Positions 44,673 through 59,000 of a stretch of 64,000 nucleotides of DNA are shown piece after piece; position 1 is the first letter of the stretch, and every line of letters begins with the position of its first letter. Origin of the DNA: Amblyomma americanum. Taxonomy: Eukaryota; Arthropoda; Arachnida; Ixodida; Ixodidae. Made by a program: the position numbers and the translations under genes. Below the pieces are notes generated by a model. It ran no database searches. It was not told the origin of the DNA and saw only the letters and a program-made list of their open reading frames with translations. The stretch covers positions 346,059,751 through 346,123,750 of the forward strand of contig NC_135497.1 of assembly GCF_052857255.1 (NCBI RefSeq). The letters are read 5' to 3'.

Positions 44673-45442
44673 TTTCCTCAAAACACGTGCTTTTGCATTC
44701 CTCCACGTAAGCAGACTTAAGTGCCCTCAGAATTTTTTTAATGCAATTCTCTAAGCAATGAATTCGTTTCTTTTTTGTGCCGCCTAAACATCGACCTACT
44801 CATAAAGAGCGATAGGACCGATTTTTATTAGGAACAAAAATTGAGAGTTGTTCTCAGAGCCCTTTTAATATATCCCAAGCTCCTCCATAGTTCAAACTAA
44901 CGCTGCCGTACCTGAGCCGTTGACCGCAGAATGGCCGGCTCTCCGGCAGATAGGAAAGCCTTTCTGCCCCAACAAATTCGCCACAGTGGCATTTGAGCGA
45001 TAAAACCTGACTCTGTTCTAGTTTCGATAGAAGCACCAGCAAGAGCCACGCTTCGGAATATATTATGCTTGATAACCCTTCTCCGCTGTCTGGCGAATTC
45101 CCACAGGTCATAGGGGTGCATCTGAGCAGCATCCTCACAGACCTGGAGGCGATGTCCTCCCGCATACTGGGATGTGCCCTTTCTCTCAATGGGCTACAAT
45201 GTGTTCCACGCTCCGGTTAATGGATCACCGGCCGTGTTCATTTGCCCCTGTATAATCGGTAGCTGCCGCGAATGACATCAGGGCTTGTACGTAGCAAGAA
45301 ATTTCACTCGCGAGATCCGAAATGGAAGGTGGAGCCAAATAATTGCAAAATAATGAGGATGGAAAGAATCGCTACGATATACGGCCCTAACAGCACATTA
45401 TTAGCTAGTGCCACGGCCCTTTTTGAACACTGAAAGTGCCCA
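44673..45442. other. Unassigned stretch
   Basis: Minus-strand frames 44854-45189 and 44897-45121 overlap in different phases and are not recognised. No RNA gene. Confidence 0.35.
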
Positions 45443-45595
45443 GTGCGTACTGATATCTATCAACGACTGGTGGACGCTTTAGCTGTCACCTCATGGGCCA
45501 TCACGATAATCCAGCTAACGGACGCCAGCCATTCATGGAACCATCTTGTTCTCAAATGTTTACGGGCAGGTCTGCGAAACTGGCCCGCGTTTAAT

Positions 45596-46129
45596 ATGCG
45601 TATTGACGAGACGAAGGCGATAGCGAAGTGGCGGTGTTTCGTGAGAGTAAAATTTCGCGGAACGTATTTCCTGCTTTGCGTGCATCAATTAGATAAGCGC
45701 ACTAGAGTTCTCAGACGTAGCAAGGCGCATCCTCTATCAAACGGTGATAGACCGCATATGTTATGTAAGTGTCCAGATCTGAAACTGTTTTTTTTTTGTT
45801 TCAAGAGTCCCGCCACGTCAAAAGAGGCTTTGAAGCACGAAGTTTTGCTTCATCCCACTAGCATGAATAAGATCTTCTATCACAGTGCGTACTTTTGTGT
45901 AGCCCGGATATGTACCCATCAGAAAAGGGGAAAAGCAGCATGTGCCTCGTCAAGGTGTAAAATCATCTTAAATGACACGTCTGCCCCCCTTCCATATGAC
46001 AAAAAGAATGACAAAATTAAAGGAGTCGTAGATTCGCAAGGCTGCACAAAAACCCGCATGCGCGACTCACTCGTTATTTCACAGTCCGATGGCACAAAGA
46101 AGAAATCATATTCACCGAGCTCATCGTAA
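45596..46129 (+). CDS. Unrecognised open frame, doubtful
   Basis: The frame is open from 45443 but its first ATG is at 45596, giving about 177 residues starting MRIDETKAIAKWRCFVRVKF. It has no signal peptide or membrane segment, and no motif I recognise. A Phe run comes from a T tract near 45788, and the C-terminus is Ser/Lys-rich. Composition is ordinary for the region. Length alone is the only support. A decayed retroelement or chance frame is at least as likely. Confidence 0.12.
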   Translation: MRIDETKAIAKWRCFVRVKFRGTYFLLCVHQLDKRTRVLRRSKAHPLSNGDRPHMLCKCPDLKLFFFCFKSPATSKEALKHEVLLHPTSMNKIFYHSAYFCVARICTHQKRGKAACASSRCKIILNDTSAPLPYDKKNDKIKGVVDSQGCTKTRMRDSLVISQSDGTKKKSYSPSSS

Positions 46130-48929
<2,800 letters not shown>

Positions 48930-49182
48930 AATTACAAAATGAAAAAAAATTAGGGAGGCACTTTGTTGACCTAAATTGCTGTGAAGCGAAAGCATTTTGC
49001 GCGGTGTTTGCTGCTTGTGTCACTGATGATTGGTTAAGATGTTCATTAAGTACACAATTGTTTGTGAATCATAAATTCTGGAGACACTGGAGGTCGTTTG
49101 GGAAGCAGCCGTCTGATTCGACGCCAGTCTGCAAGCACTCTCTAGCATCCTAGACAAGGAGAACTACATGTGCGTTGGCAGG
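48930..49182. other. Unassigned flank of the CTAT array
   Basis: AT-rich, no gene or repeat recognised. Confidence 0.4.
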
Positions 49183-49343
49183 AAGTAGCGTAGGCGTTAG
49201 CACGCGCAGCTGTGGAGCGGAAGGATGGTGGTTCGAATCCTATCGTGCAAACAGATTTTTTTTTCTTACCGAGTTGCTGGATGTAACGGACGTCGGACAG
49301 ATTCGTGGCCGCGAGTATGAGCCATTAAATGCTTTCACCTTAA
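49183..49343 (+). mobile_element. tRNA-derived SINE of a second family
   Basis: GGAAGTAGCGTAGGCGTTAG resembles a tRNA 5' half with box A. GGTGGTTCGAATCCTATCGT contains an exact box B (GGTTCGAATCC, 49230-49240). A T-run and unique body follow, and the copy ends with GCGAGTATGAGCCATTAAAT and GCTTTCACCTTAA. That tail is shared with 17925-17959 and 63100-63135. Confidence 0.55.
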
Positions 49344-50030
49344 TATTCGCCTTCAGTTGGCGCTCAGATGGCGCAATTCGATTATGTCCTGGTAGGTATC
49401 GTAAACTGTGTTCGGTGTGACGAAAATCGGGCTAAAAAGTTTGTGTTCACGTACAGAAAATCGTACCATCTCGCATGTCTATTCGATAGGGACGAAGCCA
49501 AAGAACAAGAATAGCGAAATTAAGAGGAAAAAGACAAGGAATTAAGAAAAAAAGTTAAGAAGTCGAGGAATGCAAAAAGACCTTGTATAAAGGCTACACG
49601 CAAAGTCTGGATGTAGAACTGCGTAGGCTGTAGCGGTTCACTGGAAGAAAACAAAGGCGGGCACGTTATAGATCGGTTTTCGCATGCGCATATGCTCACA
49701 AAGATTGGGTATGCGCCCACAGAACCAACTTCATGTGAATTCCTTGCAAGACTAATTAATGCATTACTTTGGACAGGCGTCTCACTTTGCCCTGTGCGAT
49801 GTTTCATTTTGCCGTAGGGTTTAGAGCAAAATGCGACATTTTGAATTTTGCGTAATCGCAACAATTTACTGTATTTCTCTGAAGCTGACCTGTTCATACT
49901 TAGCGCGTAACCAGGACGGTAGGAAATCATTTTGTCGTATTTGTTCGTTGATACATGCGTATAATTTATAGAAGGCGATGATTTGCAAATTTGTGGTCGA
50001 GTTTTGCCCCAATCTCTCCTGGAGCCTTTA
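49344..50030. other. Unassigned stretch
   Basis: A minus-strand frame (49520-50059) runs through here into the foldback element and has no recognised domain. The overlap with a transposon terminus makes it unlikely to be a gene. Confidence 0.4.
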
Positions 50031-50956
50031 TACAGGGTGCCCCAGCTAAGTTTAGCCAAGGATTAACAATACGCCGCGGCACTCTTAGACGACGCGACCA
50101 AATGCATGTTGCTGGCTATTGTATGGAGCAACTGACCTATTTTTGTATCGTGCTTAATTTCATAATTAGTCGAGATTAATTAACCAACTTCGCAACCATT
50201 GGAGATAGGCGAAAAAGTCCACTGAGAAACTTGTAGAACGGTCTGAGAAACGTCCGATTGAACAGTTTCTAACTTTCCATCTATTACGTATCGGCTTTTT
50301 TTTTTCGCTCTCTGCAGATTCCCGCGAAATACAAAAAATACCACGTGACATGTCCACTTACGCGCCACGATTGCAATGCTCTCAAACGTTCCGCGTAGGA
50401 ACGAACAGATCATTTAGCCCGTTGTGCTGCTGTTTAAAAAGCGCAAGCGGTAAGGACTGTGTCTGCTTGTCGCTATCAAGCGCCCCAAGCGAAGCATACC
50501 GCTAGCCTATATCGCACAGCCAGCTGCTGCGTTGCTGCCCTGTCCCCTTTTAAGCGGCAGCCCACCGGCCTCAATGATCTGTTCGTTCCTACACTGAACG
50601 TTTGAGAGCACTGCAATCGCGGCGCGCAAGGGGGAATGTGCCATGGTATTTTTTTTGTATTTCGCGGGCGTCTGCAATGAGCGAAAAAAAGCCGATACAT
50701 AATGGATGGAAAGTTAGAAACCGTTCATTTGGACGTTTCGTGGACCATTCTACAACTTTCACCGTGGACTTTGTTCTCTATCTTCGTTGCTTGCGATGTT
50801 GGTTAATTAATCTCGACTAATTATGCAATTAAGCACCATAGAAAAATAGTGTGACTTGCTACATGCAATAGCCAGCTGCATGCGTTTGGTCACGTCGTCT
50901 TAAAGTGCCTCGGCGTATTCTGAAATCCTGGCTTAAGTTAGCTGGGACACTCTGTA
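50031..50956. mobile_element. Foldback element with arms of about 383 bp
   Basis: The left arm (50031-50413) begins TACAGGGTGCCCCAGCTAAG. The right arm (50574-50956) reads inward from the end as TACAGAGTGTCCCAGCTAAC. The arms stay collinear throughout, with shared landmarks such as TAATTAGTCGAGATTAATTA and ACC, CGATACGTAAT-type and CCGATACATAA words, and GGAACGAACAGATCAT at the inner ends. By eye they match at roughly four positions in five or better. The 160-bp centre is unique and non-coding. Flanks read TA on both sides, consistent with a TA target duplication. The superfamily is undetermined. Confidence 0.85.
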
Positions 50957-50989
50957 TATGTCACTAGCGGGCACGATGCCCTGGCCCTA

Positions 50990-51130
50990 AATGCCTCACT
51001 GGTTGCTGTCCTTCGAATGCCTAAAACATATGCAGGGGAGCTACTACTGCCCCCAGTCACGCCTGAGGAAGGAGCCGAGCCGGCTCCGAAACGCTGGGTT
51101 TGAAATTAAAGATTTTGATTGAAGATGTGT
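50990..51130 (+). mobile_element. Possible retroelement 3' end
   Basis: CCTGAGGAAGGAGCCGAGCC then GGCTCCGAAACGCTGGG, followed by AAATTAAAGATTTTGATTG, has the form of the terminal segment of Penelope-like and related elements (a GAAGGxxxxx...CCGAAACG phrase before the end). No coding part precedes it, so it would be a heavily truncated copy. Confidence 0.35.
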
Positions 51131-51720
51131 AAGAGTTTATTATTTCTTCGAACCAAACCAGGCAGGCAAATCTGTCAAAATGTTTAGTTTTCAGTGCCAA
51201 AAAATTAGCCGTGGTTTCCGCAAAGGAACCCGAGTCAAGCTCGCAGTCCTAATCGGAACGTCCGCCGGTCAATGTCCTCGCGTTTCAGGATGCAGGGTAC
51301 GCCGTCGCCACCGTCTTTGTTGTAGACGCGCGCGGAAGCGAGGGCGGCAAGCGTCAATTGTCTTCGCGCGGCACTCAGCCCGCTCTCAGCGTGTTCGGCC
51401 GTCCTCCCCTGTAGCCCGCCCGTCCCCCTTATACACAACGCGTCCGCCCTCACCTTCGAGAGGCGCTCCCTCCAGCACTGACGCCATCAGCCAAAGAGCG
51501 TCGGACAGCGGCCGGGCTCGAATTCAGACCGAGGAATCGAGGAATCTCTACGTTCTCAAGAACTAATCAATGCGATACCAACGCTGTCGCGCCGTAATTC
51601 GCTCTGATCGATCCGCTCTCCCAAAGCGAAAGCGTTCTTGTCCTTTGCTTCGAACGCAATCAACGGGCAGGGGGAAAATTCCGGTACGGTAGCTTCCGAC
51701 ACGAAGGAAGTGAGAAGAGC

Positions 51721-51728
51721 TATAAAAG
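51721..51728 (+). promoter_or_regulatory. TATA-box motif
   Basis: TATAAAAG lies in a GC-rich context, just downstream of a CpG-dense segment. There is no supported transcript to attach it to. Confidence 0.2.
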
Positions 51729-51839
51729 ACAAGACGGTAAAGAAAGCAGGACGGATGGCGGAAACAAAAGGTCGACGACGGTGACGTGGCTGCCTATTAG
51801 GCTAATGCAGGACCACTTCAAGGAGGTTGGCGGAGGTGA

Positions 51840-51852
51840 GGGGGGGGGGGGG
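51840..51852. repeat. Poly-G run
   Basis: Thirteen consecutive G residues. Confidence 0.9.
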
Positions 51853-52750
51853 CACATTGAAGAGCGAGGCCCGAGTTGGACAAATGCAAACTGACATCGT
51901 GTATATGCGCCCCGTCGTCGACGTCATTTCTCGGGAAGAGAGACGCACCAATTACGCCTTCGTAGAAAGGAAAAGTGTGCAGCAGCGGCCCTTTTCTCTT
52001 CGCGGAGGTTGCCCTCTTTCGCTAGGAAGAAATCAAGAGAGAAAAAAGCGTCCGCTGCGTTCGCACATTGCCTGAAATCGTGATGAAAAACTTAGATGGT
52101 CTCGGACGGGCGCTAACGGCTGCGAGGGTTCATTCGCGAAAGAGAAATAGGGGAAGAAGGTTGCACGAGAGTTAATGAGAAAGTCGTATAAATGCAAAGG
52201 CCGGAACGAGGAACCCATGGAGCCAACAAAGGCCCAAACTATGCGCAAAAAGAGGAAAAAAATATATCTTTGCTAGAGGTAGTTTCAACTTAATAGTGGG
52301 CGGGGGAAGTCAGGTTGAAGAGAAAAAAAGGTATCCGAGAGCCCTAGGTAAAACTAAAAAAAGGAAAAGAATGAGCTCAGTGCTAGGAAGCCTCAATGCC
52401 AAAACGTTCCTGATTTTAAGCATGTAGCTGGGGGACAGGTGGGGGACAGGTTGCAGTCGGCACATCGGGTGGTAACGAGAAGCTTATATGCTTAAAGCCT
52501 TTATCCACTGAGGGGAGATGCTTTCATTAGGTACAGTCTTTGTAAAAAATATACAGCTGAAGAGGTTTCCTTCTAAGCCCTGCAGCATGGCTCGTTTTGC
52601 GTCTTCAACGATTCTAATCTCAAAAAGGCTGGGGCAACTCTCGTCCTCGACCCTCCCATACCTACGGCTGCCAAATGCGCTTGAGAGCCACACTGCATGA
52701 CTTGGAAGCGAACCCCTTGGTCTGTATATTTTTGAAAAAGGCTGTACGTG

Positions 52751-52776
52751 CCCCCCCCCCCCCCCCCCCTCTCTCT
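52751..52776. repeat. Poly-C run followed by CT
   Basis: Nineteen C residues running into a short TCTCTCT tract. Confidence 0.9.
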
Positions 52777-54178
52777 GCACATACAGGCATAGACGAGTGT
52801 CCGCGTCCGTTTGTGAAGGGGGTGGGACCTCTATGTCTGATATGTATTCTTAGAAGCGGAATCCTGTCAGTGAGCTTGACCTCAGTTTTCTCTTTGTGTC
52901 TATGTAATATATGTCGCCTTTGAAAGTTATCTGGTCATAACATCTCCCACTTATGCATTTGGCATTTACTTGTCACAGTGCCAGAACCTACCCTTTGAAA
53001 GCTTGGTGGGTGAGCCTCATTTACTCCTCCCCCATGCCCCTCTTTCTAACTGTCGCCGTTCTCGTGAGACCCTCTGATTTTAGGACCTCACCACATGGGA
53101 CCAGTTGGCAGGTAGGGTTCAGCACAGTATCACTTAGCGTCGTAAATCGCAATTCGCTAGCGCTAGCCGGAAATCTCACAACATGCTTACGCGCTTGTCA
53201 CGTTACGGAGCGGTAACCTTGGGCTTCCATTTGTCTTGTGCTTTGTAGCCCTTATCGAAAAAGTAACACATACAGCGCAGAACCTCTAGCAAAACTAAAG
53301 GCGAATCTGTGTGCGCGGCCCACACTAGCACTGAACCCTGTGGTTGGTTTTCTAGAGGGCAGTACCAGTTGTGCAGTACTGTCGTGTTGGAAAACCACAG
53401 CCTCGTGCTCTCCAGAGATTCCCAACATGATAAGTGTCATGTGAGCCGCATAAAAGAGCTAATATCTGGTGTATGCTTTAGACAAAGTCTGTCATGTCCA
53501 ACATTCTCGGTCAAAAATTTTGAATATCAAAAAATTGTGAAATACTATTATGAAAACATTGAAGGTTAATGGTCGCTTCTTCTGACATGTAACAAAATCT
53601 TTCTTTTAATGTGTTTCCATCAATCATATCGGGCAGTTAGGAATGCCTTTAGGAAGTTAGGAATAGGGAACGCTTTTGACGACAGCAAAAACGTTAATAG
53701 CAAAAAAAAAATGCAGGATTGCCACTGGGTGGTCTGTGGATATATTGACTGGTTTACTGAAATTTTGCATTATATAAAAAATTTCGTTCACAAATTGCTT
53801 CCTGTTCAAAAATGCTGCTGTCCAGAATTTTTGGGTATCACACAACCCAACTGCATCCGAACGCATGAAGATGTGCACCCACGAAGGCGCCGAGACTGCA
53901 AAATAGAGCAGGACCAATATCCACAAAAAGAGGGCAAGCTAAAAGCATTCAGTAAAGGGCTACGAAGTGCAGCTCTTTTAGTTAATCACCTTGTGATTTT
54001 GGACAAAACTGTGATAGCAGAATGAGGTAAAACCCGAGTTTGCCGCCGGCAGAACGCGAAGGAGGTGCGACAGTTGCATGTATTCAGAATGAAACAAAAG
54101 AAATAAAACAAAGCAAGCAAATAAAGAAACTAGGATGAAAGAGAAGGCTCATGTCTTAAGACCTAGTTTAGCATGCTC
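52777..54178. other. Unassigned stretch with possible decayed coding DNA
   Basis: Opposed, broken frames (53252-53440 minus, 53609-54025 plus, 53657-53926 minus) look more organised than random but match nothing I can name. The 138-codon plus frame starts MCFHQSYRAVRNAFRKLGIG and ends in charged sequence. I would treat the region as an unidentified, inactivated transposon. Confidence 0.25.
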
Positions 54179-54246
54179 GTCAATGTAACTATCAAAATTC
54201 GCCACTTCTTATGGAAGAAGTGGCGCATTTTTACAGTGACATTGAC
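54179..54246. repeat. Compact 68-bp palindrome
   Basis: GTCAATGT ... AAAATTCGCCACTTCTT, then ATGG, then AAGAAGTGGCGCATTTTT ... ACATTGAC. The inner stem (CGCCACTTCTT with AAGAAGTGGCG, 4-nt loop) is perfect. After a short mismatched segment the outer GTCAATGT and ACATTGAC pair exactly. Confidence 0.85.
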
Positions 54247-55652
54247 AGTGACAGCCCTTTCCTCTGCCACTTCTCTCTCTCTCTCTTATAGAAGAATGCC
54301 GGAAACAAGAGCGTGGAAGTGAGCACAATAGCAAAAACAAATATAATCAGAAAGCAGAAATTACCAGGTAATCGCATCAGGTGTTGCGTACTTTAGATTT
54401 AACTGGAAACATAAATCTAGCCTACCTAGCCATGATGATGAATTTCTGTGATTTATCTTTGCGGCGGCGATACATATAGATCACGTAAGACAAAACACAC
54501 GACTGCACAGGTCATTTACTTTTATTTCAGGGTGACCGTTTACGCTCGGCTTTCTAAGCATTCCTTCGGCAAGCACAGATAACGAATCCAGCGCATACCC
54601 GGCCGCAATAAACCGGTCTGTGCGTTGACAAACAATGGCCGTCCTATCTCATGAGTGCTTTTTCTCCCTCTTTTAATTGCTGCGTTTATCGTCTGCTGCT
54701 CGCGATGCTGCCTCGAACACATGGCATAGTGAGTTCGATATGTCTTTTTTTACATATTTCGAATCGGCCGAAGAAAATGCAAGGGGTGGCTTCAGTGCTT
54801 TGAGAGCAAACGCCTAGCATATTGTGTCGAGTGGCAGAAGTCAGCTCCAGGTATAAAAACCTTATGGCTTCCTGTTCTGTTAACTTGTGACTTCGAATCA
54901 GGTGATTTAAACAATCTCGAAAAATATAAATAACGTTTGAAGACAAGGATTTGAAACCGGACCACCTTGCATAATACAGGTAGCCATGTAAATATGTATT
55001 GCTCTTTGAAAAAGAACTCACTTCCTTGTTTGTACACAATATCGCTGCAGCTGTCAGAAAATCCTGCAACCTGCCAGATGTGCCACTAACAGGGAGAGAA
55101 GTCCTTCGTCCATATTTCTCTAGTTTGTGAAGCTCGGCAGCCACTTTTACTGCATTATGTGTCATGTGCGATGTGAATTCCCAGAACAAGTCCTAAACCT
55201 TCCAGCATCTGCATCAAACTTTTTTTTGTGCAGACAGCGCTCGAAGAGTGAAGAGAAATAGGTACCTGATCTCACGATTACAAATAGCCATCATAGAAAT
55301 CAGCACATCTCGCTTCTGTTTCGCACCCTCATCTAATCCTATACGATTCTAACTTTTTTTTGTCCCACCTGAAGAATACTGCAACGTTCTGGGCGCACGA
55401 AAGTTGCGTGTAACGCGTAGACAGCGCGATAAGAACGGAACACGAGTGAACACTGTGATACAAACACAGCGCGGTGTTTCTGCTGACATCTCCCTTTATG
55501 TCTCATCCCTTCCGGGCGATCTACTCCACAAAATTAAATGCCAACTTGCCCAATCGTACACTTCACTGCAGCACTGATATAGTCATCGTGAATGCTTGAC
55601 GTTGAAACGAACGAAAAGCACAAAAAAATTCGGCCAGGAGTTAAGAAATAAA
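54247..55652. other. Unassigned stretch with one longer minus-strand frame
   Basis: From the ATG near 55165 (minus) a frame of about 160 codons starts MTHNAVKVAAELHKLEKYGR and ends at 54686. It contains several Cys and aromatic residues but no motif I recognise. It may be part of a decayed transposase. A short CT run lies at 54272-54286. Nothing else is supported. Confidence 0.25.
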
Positions 55653-56110
55653 ACTAGAGGGGACACCAAAGCTCCACCTGAACGGTATGACGTGACAGCG
55701 TACAGCGTATTGGGCTAATTCTCGTATATGCAGGAGGTCATTCTCTACTTTGCTATCATTTATCCCTGGGGGTGCTCGTGGCGCAGTGGTGCAGCGGTTG
55801 AGCGATGCGTCACTGCCCTGCGATGGCAGGTGCTCCACGCGTAGGGCCTTGTGCACACAGGTTGCTCTTCCCGAGCGACCAATCAATAATTTAACTGCCA
55901 CCTGCCACGGTGGGCAGTTTGTTCACTATCCGCTGGGCAGGTTGTGATAATGCCGCAAGTTCACGTCCCCTATAGGTGGCCCACCTACCTCCTAGGTTGC
56001 TCTCTGGGGACCACCTTCCAGAGCCATGCCCGTGATTTTTTGCTCAGAACGCCGACAACGCCCACGCCAGATTTGCTGGTCAACAGGGCTTTTAACGCTA
56101 TCGAGTTAAA
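55653..56110 (+). mobile_element. 455-bp tRNA-headed repeat, copy 1
   Basis: It is collinear with 60093-60544. Both have a GAGGGGACAC opening, a GACAGCGT block and CATTCTCTACTT. These are followed by GGCGCAGTGGTGCAGC (box A-like), CTGCCCTGCGATGGCAGGTG and AGGTTGCTCTTCCCGAGC. Then come AATTTAACTGCCACCTG, GCAGGTTGTGA, AACGCCGAC and a TTTAACGCTATCGAGTTAAA end. The tRNA-like box lies in the middle, so the 5' part is an unusual leader. Non-coding. Confidence 0.75.
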
Positions 56111-57448
56111 GTTAGCGAAAACGACGCTTTACACGAAGCCGGGTGGGATGAGAAAAAAAGAGCACTCACAGGGTTGAGCTGGAGGTCGCTACAGCATACA
56201 ATTGCCGAAGCTTGCTGAAGGCACGATCGGAGGCTGCGAAGACCCGCAAAGAAAAAGGCAAGTACGTAATTGATGTGAAATTAAGCAGGAGAAACAGCAA
56301 ATACACGCGATTTTGACATTCATTTCGAAGAGCAGTCCGAAAGATGCGGCAACATTTCGCTTAATCCTTGGTTTCGTTCCTCTTGGCTTTGCTTTATTCT
56401 CAAGTGCTTTGAAAAGGAAAAATTTGAGAACGCATGACAGGAGCAATCATTTGTCTCTTGGTCCTAGAGAATGAAGTAAAAAAAAAGAACGAGTCTATAT
56501 ATTTGCAAATTCAGCCCACCTTACACGGCAATGGCGCTACTCGAGAAACGTCGCAGCCAGCTCAACGAATCAAGAGGAAAGGAGCAGAGAGAAAGAGCGT
56601 AGAAGCAATGAAGAACAAAGAAAGAAGTCTAGCGACGGGACACTTACGTCACCAAATAGTCCACGCGTAAGGGTTGCCCAATGCGCTATTGGATCATGTG
56701 GCGAAATCCAGGACAGAGACATTTTAATCACGATTGTCACTACAGTCACCTTCCGAAAGGAATGAACGCGAAACGAAGTTTTCCGTCGGGAACAAAGGAG
56801 GTGGCCGCTCACATATCGCTACACTCAGATAATACATTCAAAAAGTAAAAAAAGGAACAAAAAAGGGGGGGAAGCAAGAGGGGTGGGGGAGGGGGCAAGT
56901 GCTATGTGTAGAAGGCTTCAGAGGTACCTCACCAGTCGCTGAGCTTGCTCGTTAACGAAGAAGCCATTGTTCGCGAATAGCAATCAGTGCTGCTTCGCTG
57001 ATGAAGAGCCCTCGCATGTAACGCGGCCCTTGTTTTCCACTTTGCCTGGAAGGAAGCGTTAAACCAAAGTCTAGACGGGGTTGAAATGTGCTCTTTCAAT
57101 TTAATCTCTAATGAGCTTGCTCTTGCTAATACATCGGCACGAAACGTATCCCCTCTTGGTGGAGTACAACAGAAGCCACAAGGTTGAGCTCTTCAGGCGC
57201 GGGAGAACGAGTGGAAGAGCGCCTAATGAGCTGTATTGAAGACAAGCATACAGGGAGCAGTCGTTCACTGTAGGGGCAATTCATAAATGAAGACATCAAG
57301 CGTTGAACGTGATGACAAGGGGGAATGTATTTCGTAGTTTCCTTTTTACGATACAGCTGGTTTGGTTCGTCTGCACTACTCTCCCACTAAAAATATCCTC
57401 TTATTGACACCGAAATGACGCAATGTTCATTAGCAAATGTACGCGATT
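56111..57448. other. Unassigned stretch
   Basis: No gene or repeat family recognised. Short frames on both strands only; a purine-rich patch is present around 56845-56900. Confidence 0.4.
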
Positions 57449-57608
57449 CTTGACATGTGCGACAACGCTTGCTGAATTTGAAAACGAAAGGAGAAACGCG
57501 CTTTGCGAAGCATTCAAATGCGATAGCTCTTGACATGTGCTAAAACGCTTGCTGAATTCGAAAACAAAAGGAGAAACGCGCTTTGCGAAGCATTCAAATG
57601 CGATAGCT
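57449..57608 (+). repeat. 80-bp tandem duplication
   Basis: Units 57449-57528 and 57529-57608 both start CTTGACATGTGC and end AAGCATTCAAATGCGATAGCT. They differ at about four positions, so the duplication is recent. Non-coding. Confidence 0.95.
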
Positions 57609-58380
57609 CAGCCAAAAAGGAAAGGCAGTCTAAATCAAGGCGATGTCTATTTATAAATGCTTCACGATATTGTCGGTCCCAGTAGCTTTTTTGACCAAAG
57701 GCGCGGACCTTTCCATCGTTTCCACCGGTCTGTCTGATGGCTGCTCATAATCGCACGAAGAGGAGACAACCAGACAGCGCCGCTGGTTATGCGCGTCCGG
57801 GAGAGCACTGAACAAGTCATTCGGCTCCTCTGGCAGCAACTTTCTTTTTTCCAGCTCAGAAGTTATCGATTGCATGTTTTACGCCTTCAACGTCATGTAT
57901 ATATTATCACATTAATTAAGTGGCCAGGCGGTGCTCTGGTGTTCCCGACGGGAGGGGGCCTTCATGCGGGAACAGGAATACTAGAGTCTTGGCTGTTTCA
58001 TGCAGGCGGCTGGCCTCGCTCAGCAGTTTTATTCTCACCGAAAATTACTCTTGATGTAACGGCAGCAGAGTAAGAACCTTGAAACCCTGTGCCCCAGCCC
58101 CATGGGGAGCACGAATGCAGGAACCCACACGCGCCGAAACATCGCAGCTGCTTCACTGCCGAAGGAACCACAGTGCAGAACCAGCTCTTGTTCGCTAAAT
58201 AGGCAGATGGTGAGCACTGTGCCTAGCACTGACCAATGCGCTTCTACCAGCGCCAGTCCCCGACGCAGAATCTCATTCGGTCTTAGGCATGCCGCGCCCC
58301 ATTTGCGCTCACCGCTCTCCATGAGCCCCGAGGGTGCTCCTTCATCTTTCCCTAGCGGCATCGATTTCGTGTTTTTCCTA
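57609..58380. other. Unassigned stretch
   Basis: Open frames 57789-58073 and 58102-58419 plus and 58035-58361 minus overlap and are not recognised. The plus-strand ends run into the retroelement-like tail below. Confidence 0.35.
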
Positions 58381-58545
58381 ATGTGGTTGTCATCATCATC
58401 AGTTATATACAGTTCCTAATCTGTACATAACCTAACTCCTCCTGCCAGACTGTCTTTTCTCCTGTCTTCTTCTCCTGCCCTGAAATCCGGGTGCACTCGG
58501 TTCCGTGAGGCACTTAATGTTGTTGTTGTTGCTGCATTAGTGACA
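58381..58545 (+). mobile_element. Possible LINE 3' tail
   Basis: A CATCATCATCAG run, GTTATATACAGTTCCTAATC, a C/T-rich block, GGTTCCGTGAGGCACTTAAT and a final TTGTTGTTGTTG run form a typical short-tailed LINE 3' UTR layout. It is comparable in style to 7200-7425. No coding part is recognised upstream. Confidence 0.3.
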
Positions 58546-58883
58546 TGGCACATGCATACCCACGACAAGTGATTGGCCAGGGCTCAGTGAGGAGGGCCAA
58601 AAGAAGAGAGTAAACTGATGAGCTAAGCTAATGGTTGTGCCTTGGGTGACCAGTCAGAGATTAATTAAAAAGGAAAACAAAATCGAACAGAACAAGATCA
58701 CAGAATTGAATACATGAAAATTACTGAAAGATTTTTAAGCGCAGAAATTTTGTATAAAATTAGTGAGGGAATCTGCCAGTACCTGTTATGTAATTGTGGA
58801 GATATCTGCAAACTTGATGCAATGCGAAACCATCGGCTTGCGGCCGTCATTTTCTTTTTCTTCCTCATTATATAGCCAGTGCG

Positions 58884-59000
<117 letters not shown>

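Larger units (their letters stand above)
51131..52750. other. GC-rich stretch with a TATA motif
   Basis: High CpG density at about 51200-51560, with overlapping frames on both strands (51180-51566 plus, 51235-51453 minus). TATAAAAG at 51721-51728 is followed by ATGGCGGAAACAAAAGG at about 51755, but that frame stops after nine codons. 51827-52075 plus and 52484-52780 minus are open but unrecognised. A promoter is possible but unproven. Confidence 0.25.

Noticed and set aside
49520..50059. 179-codon minus frame as a gene
   Set aside because: It starts inside the terminus of the foldback element and has no recognised domain.
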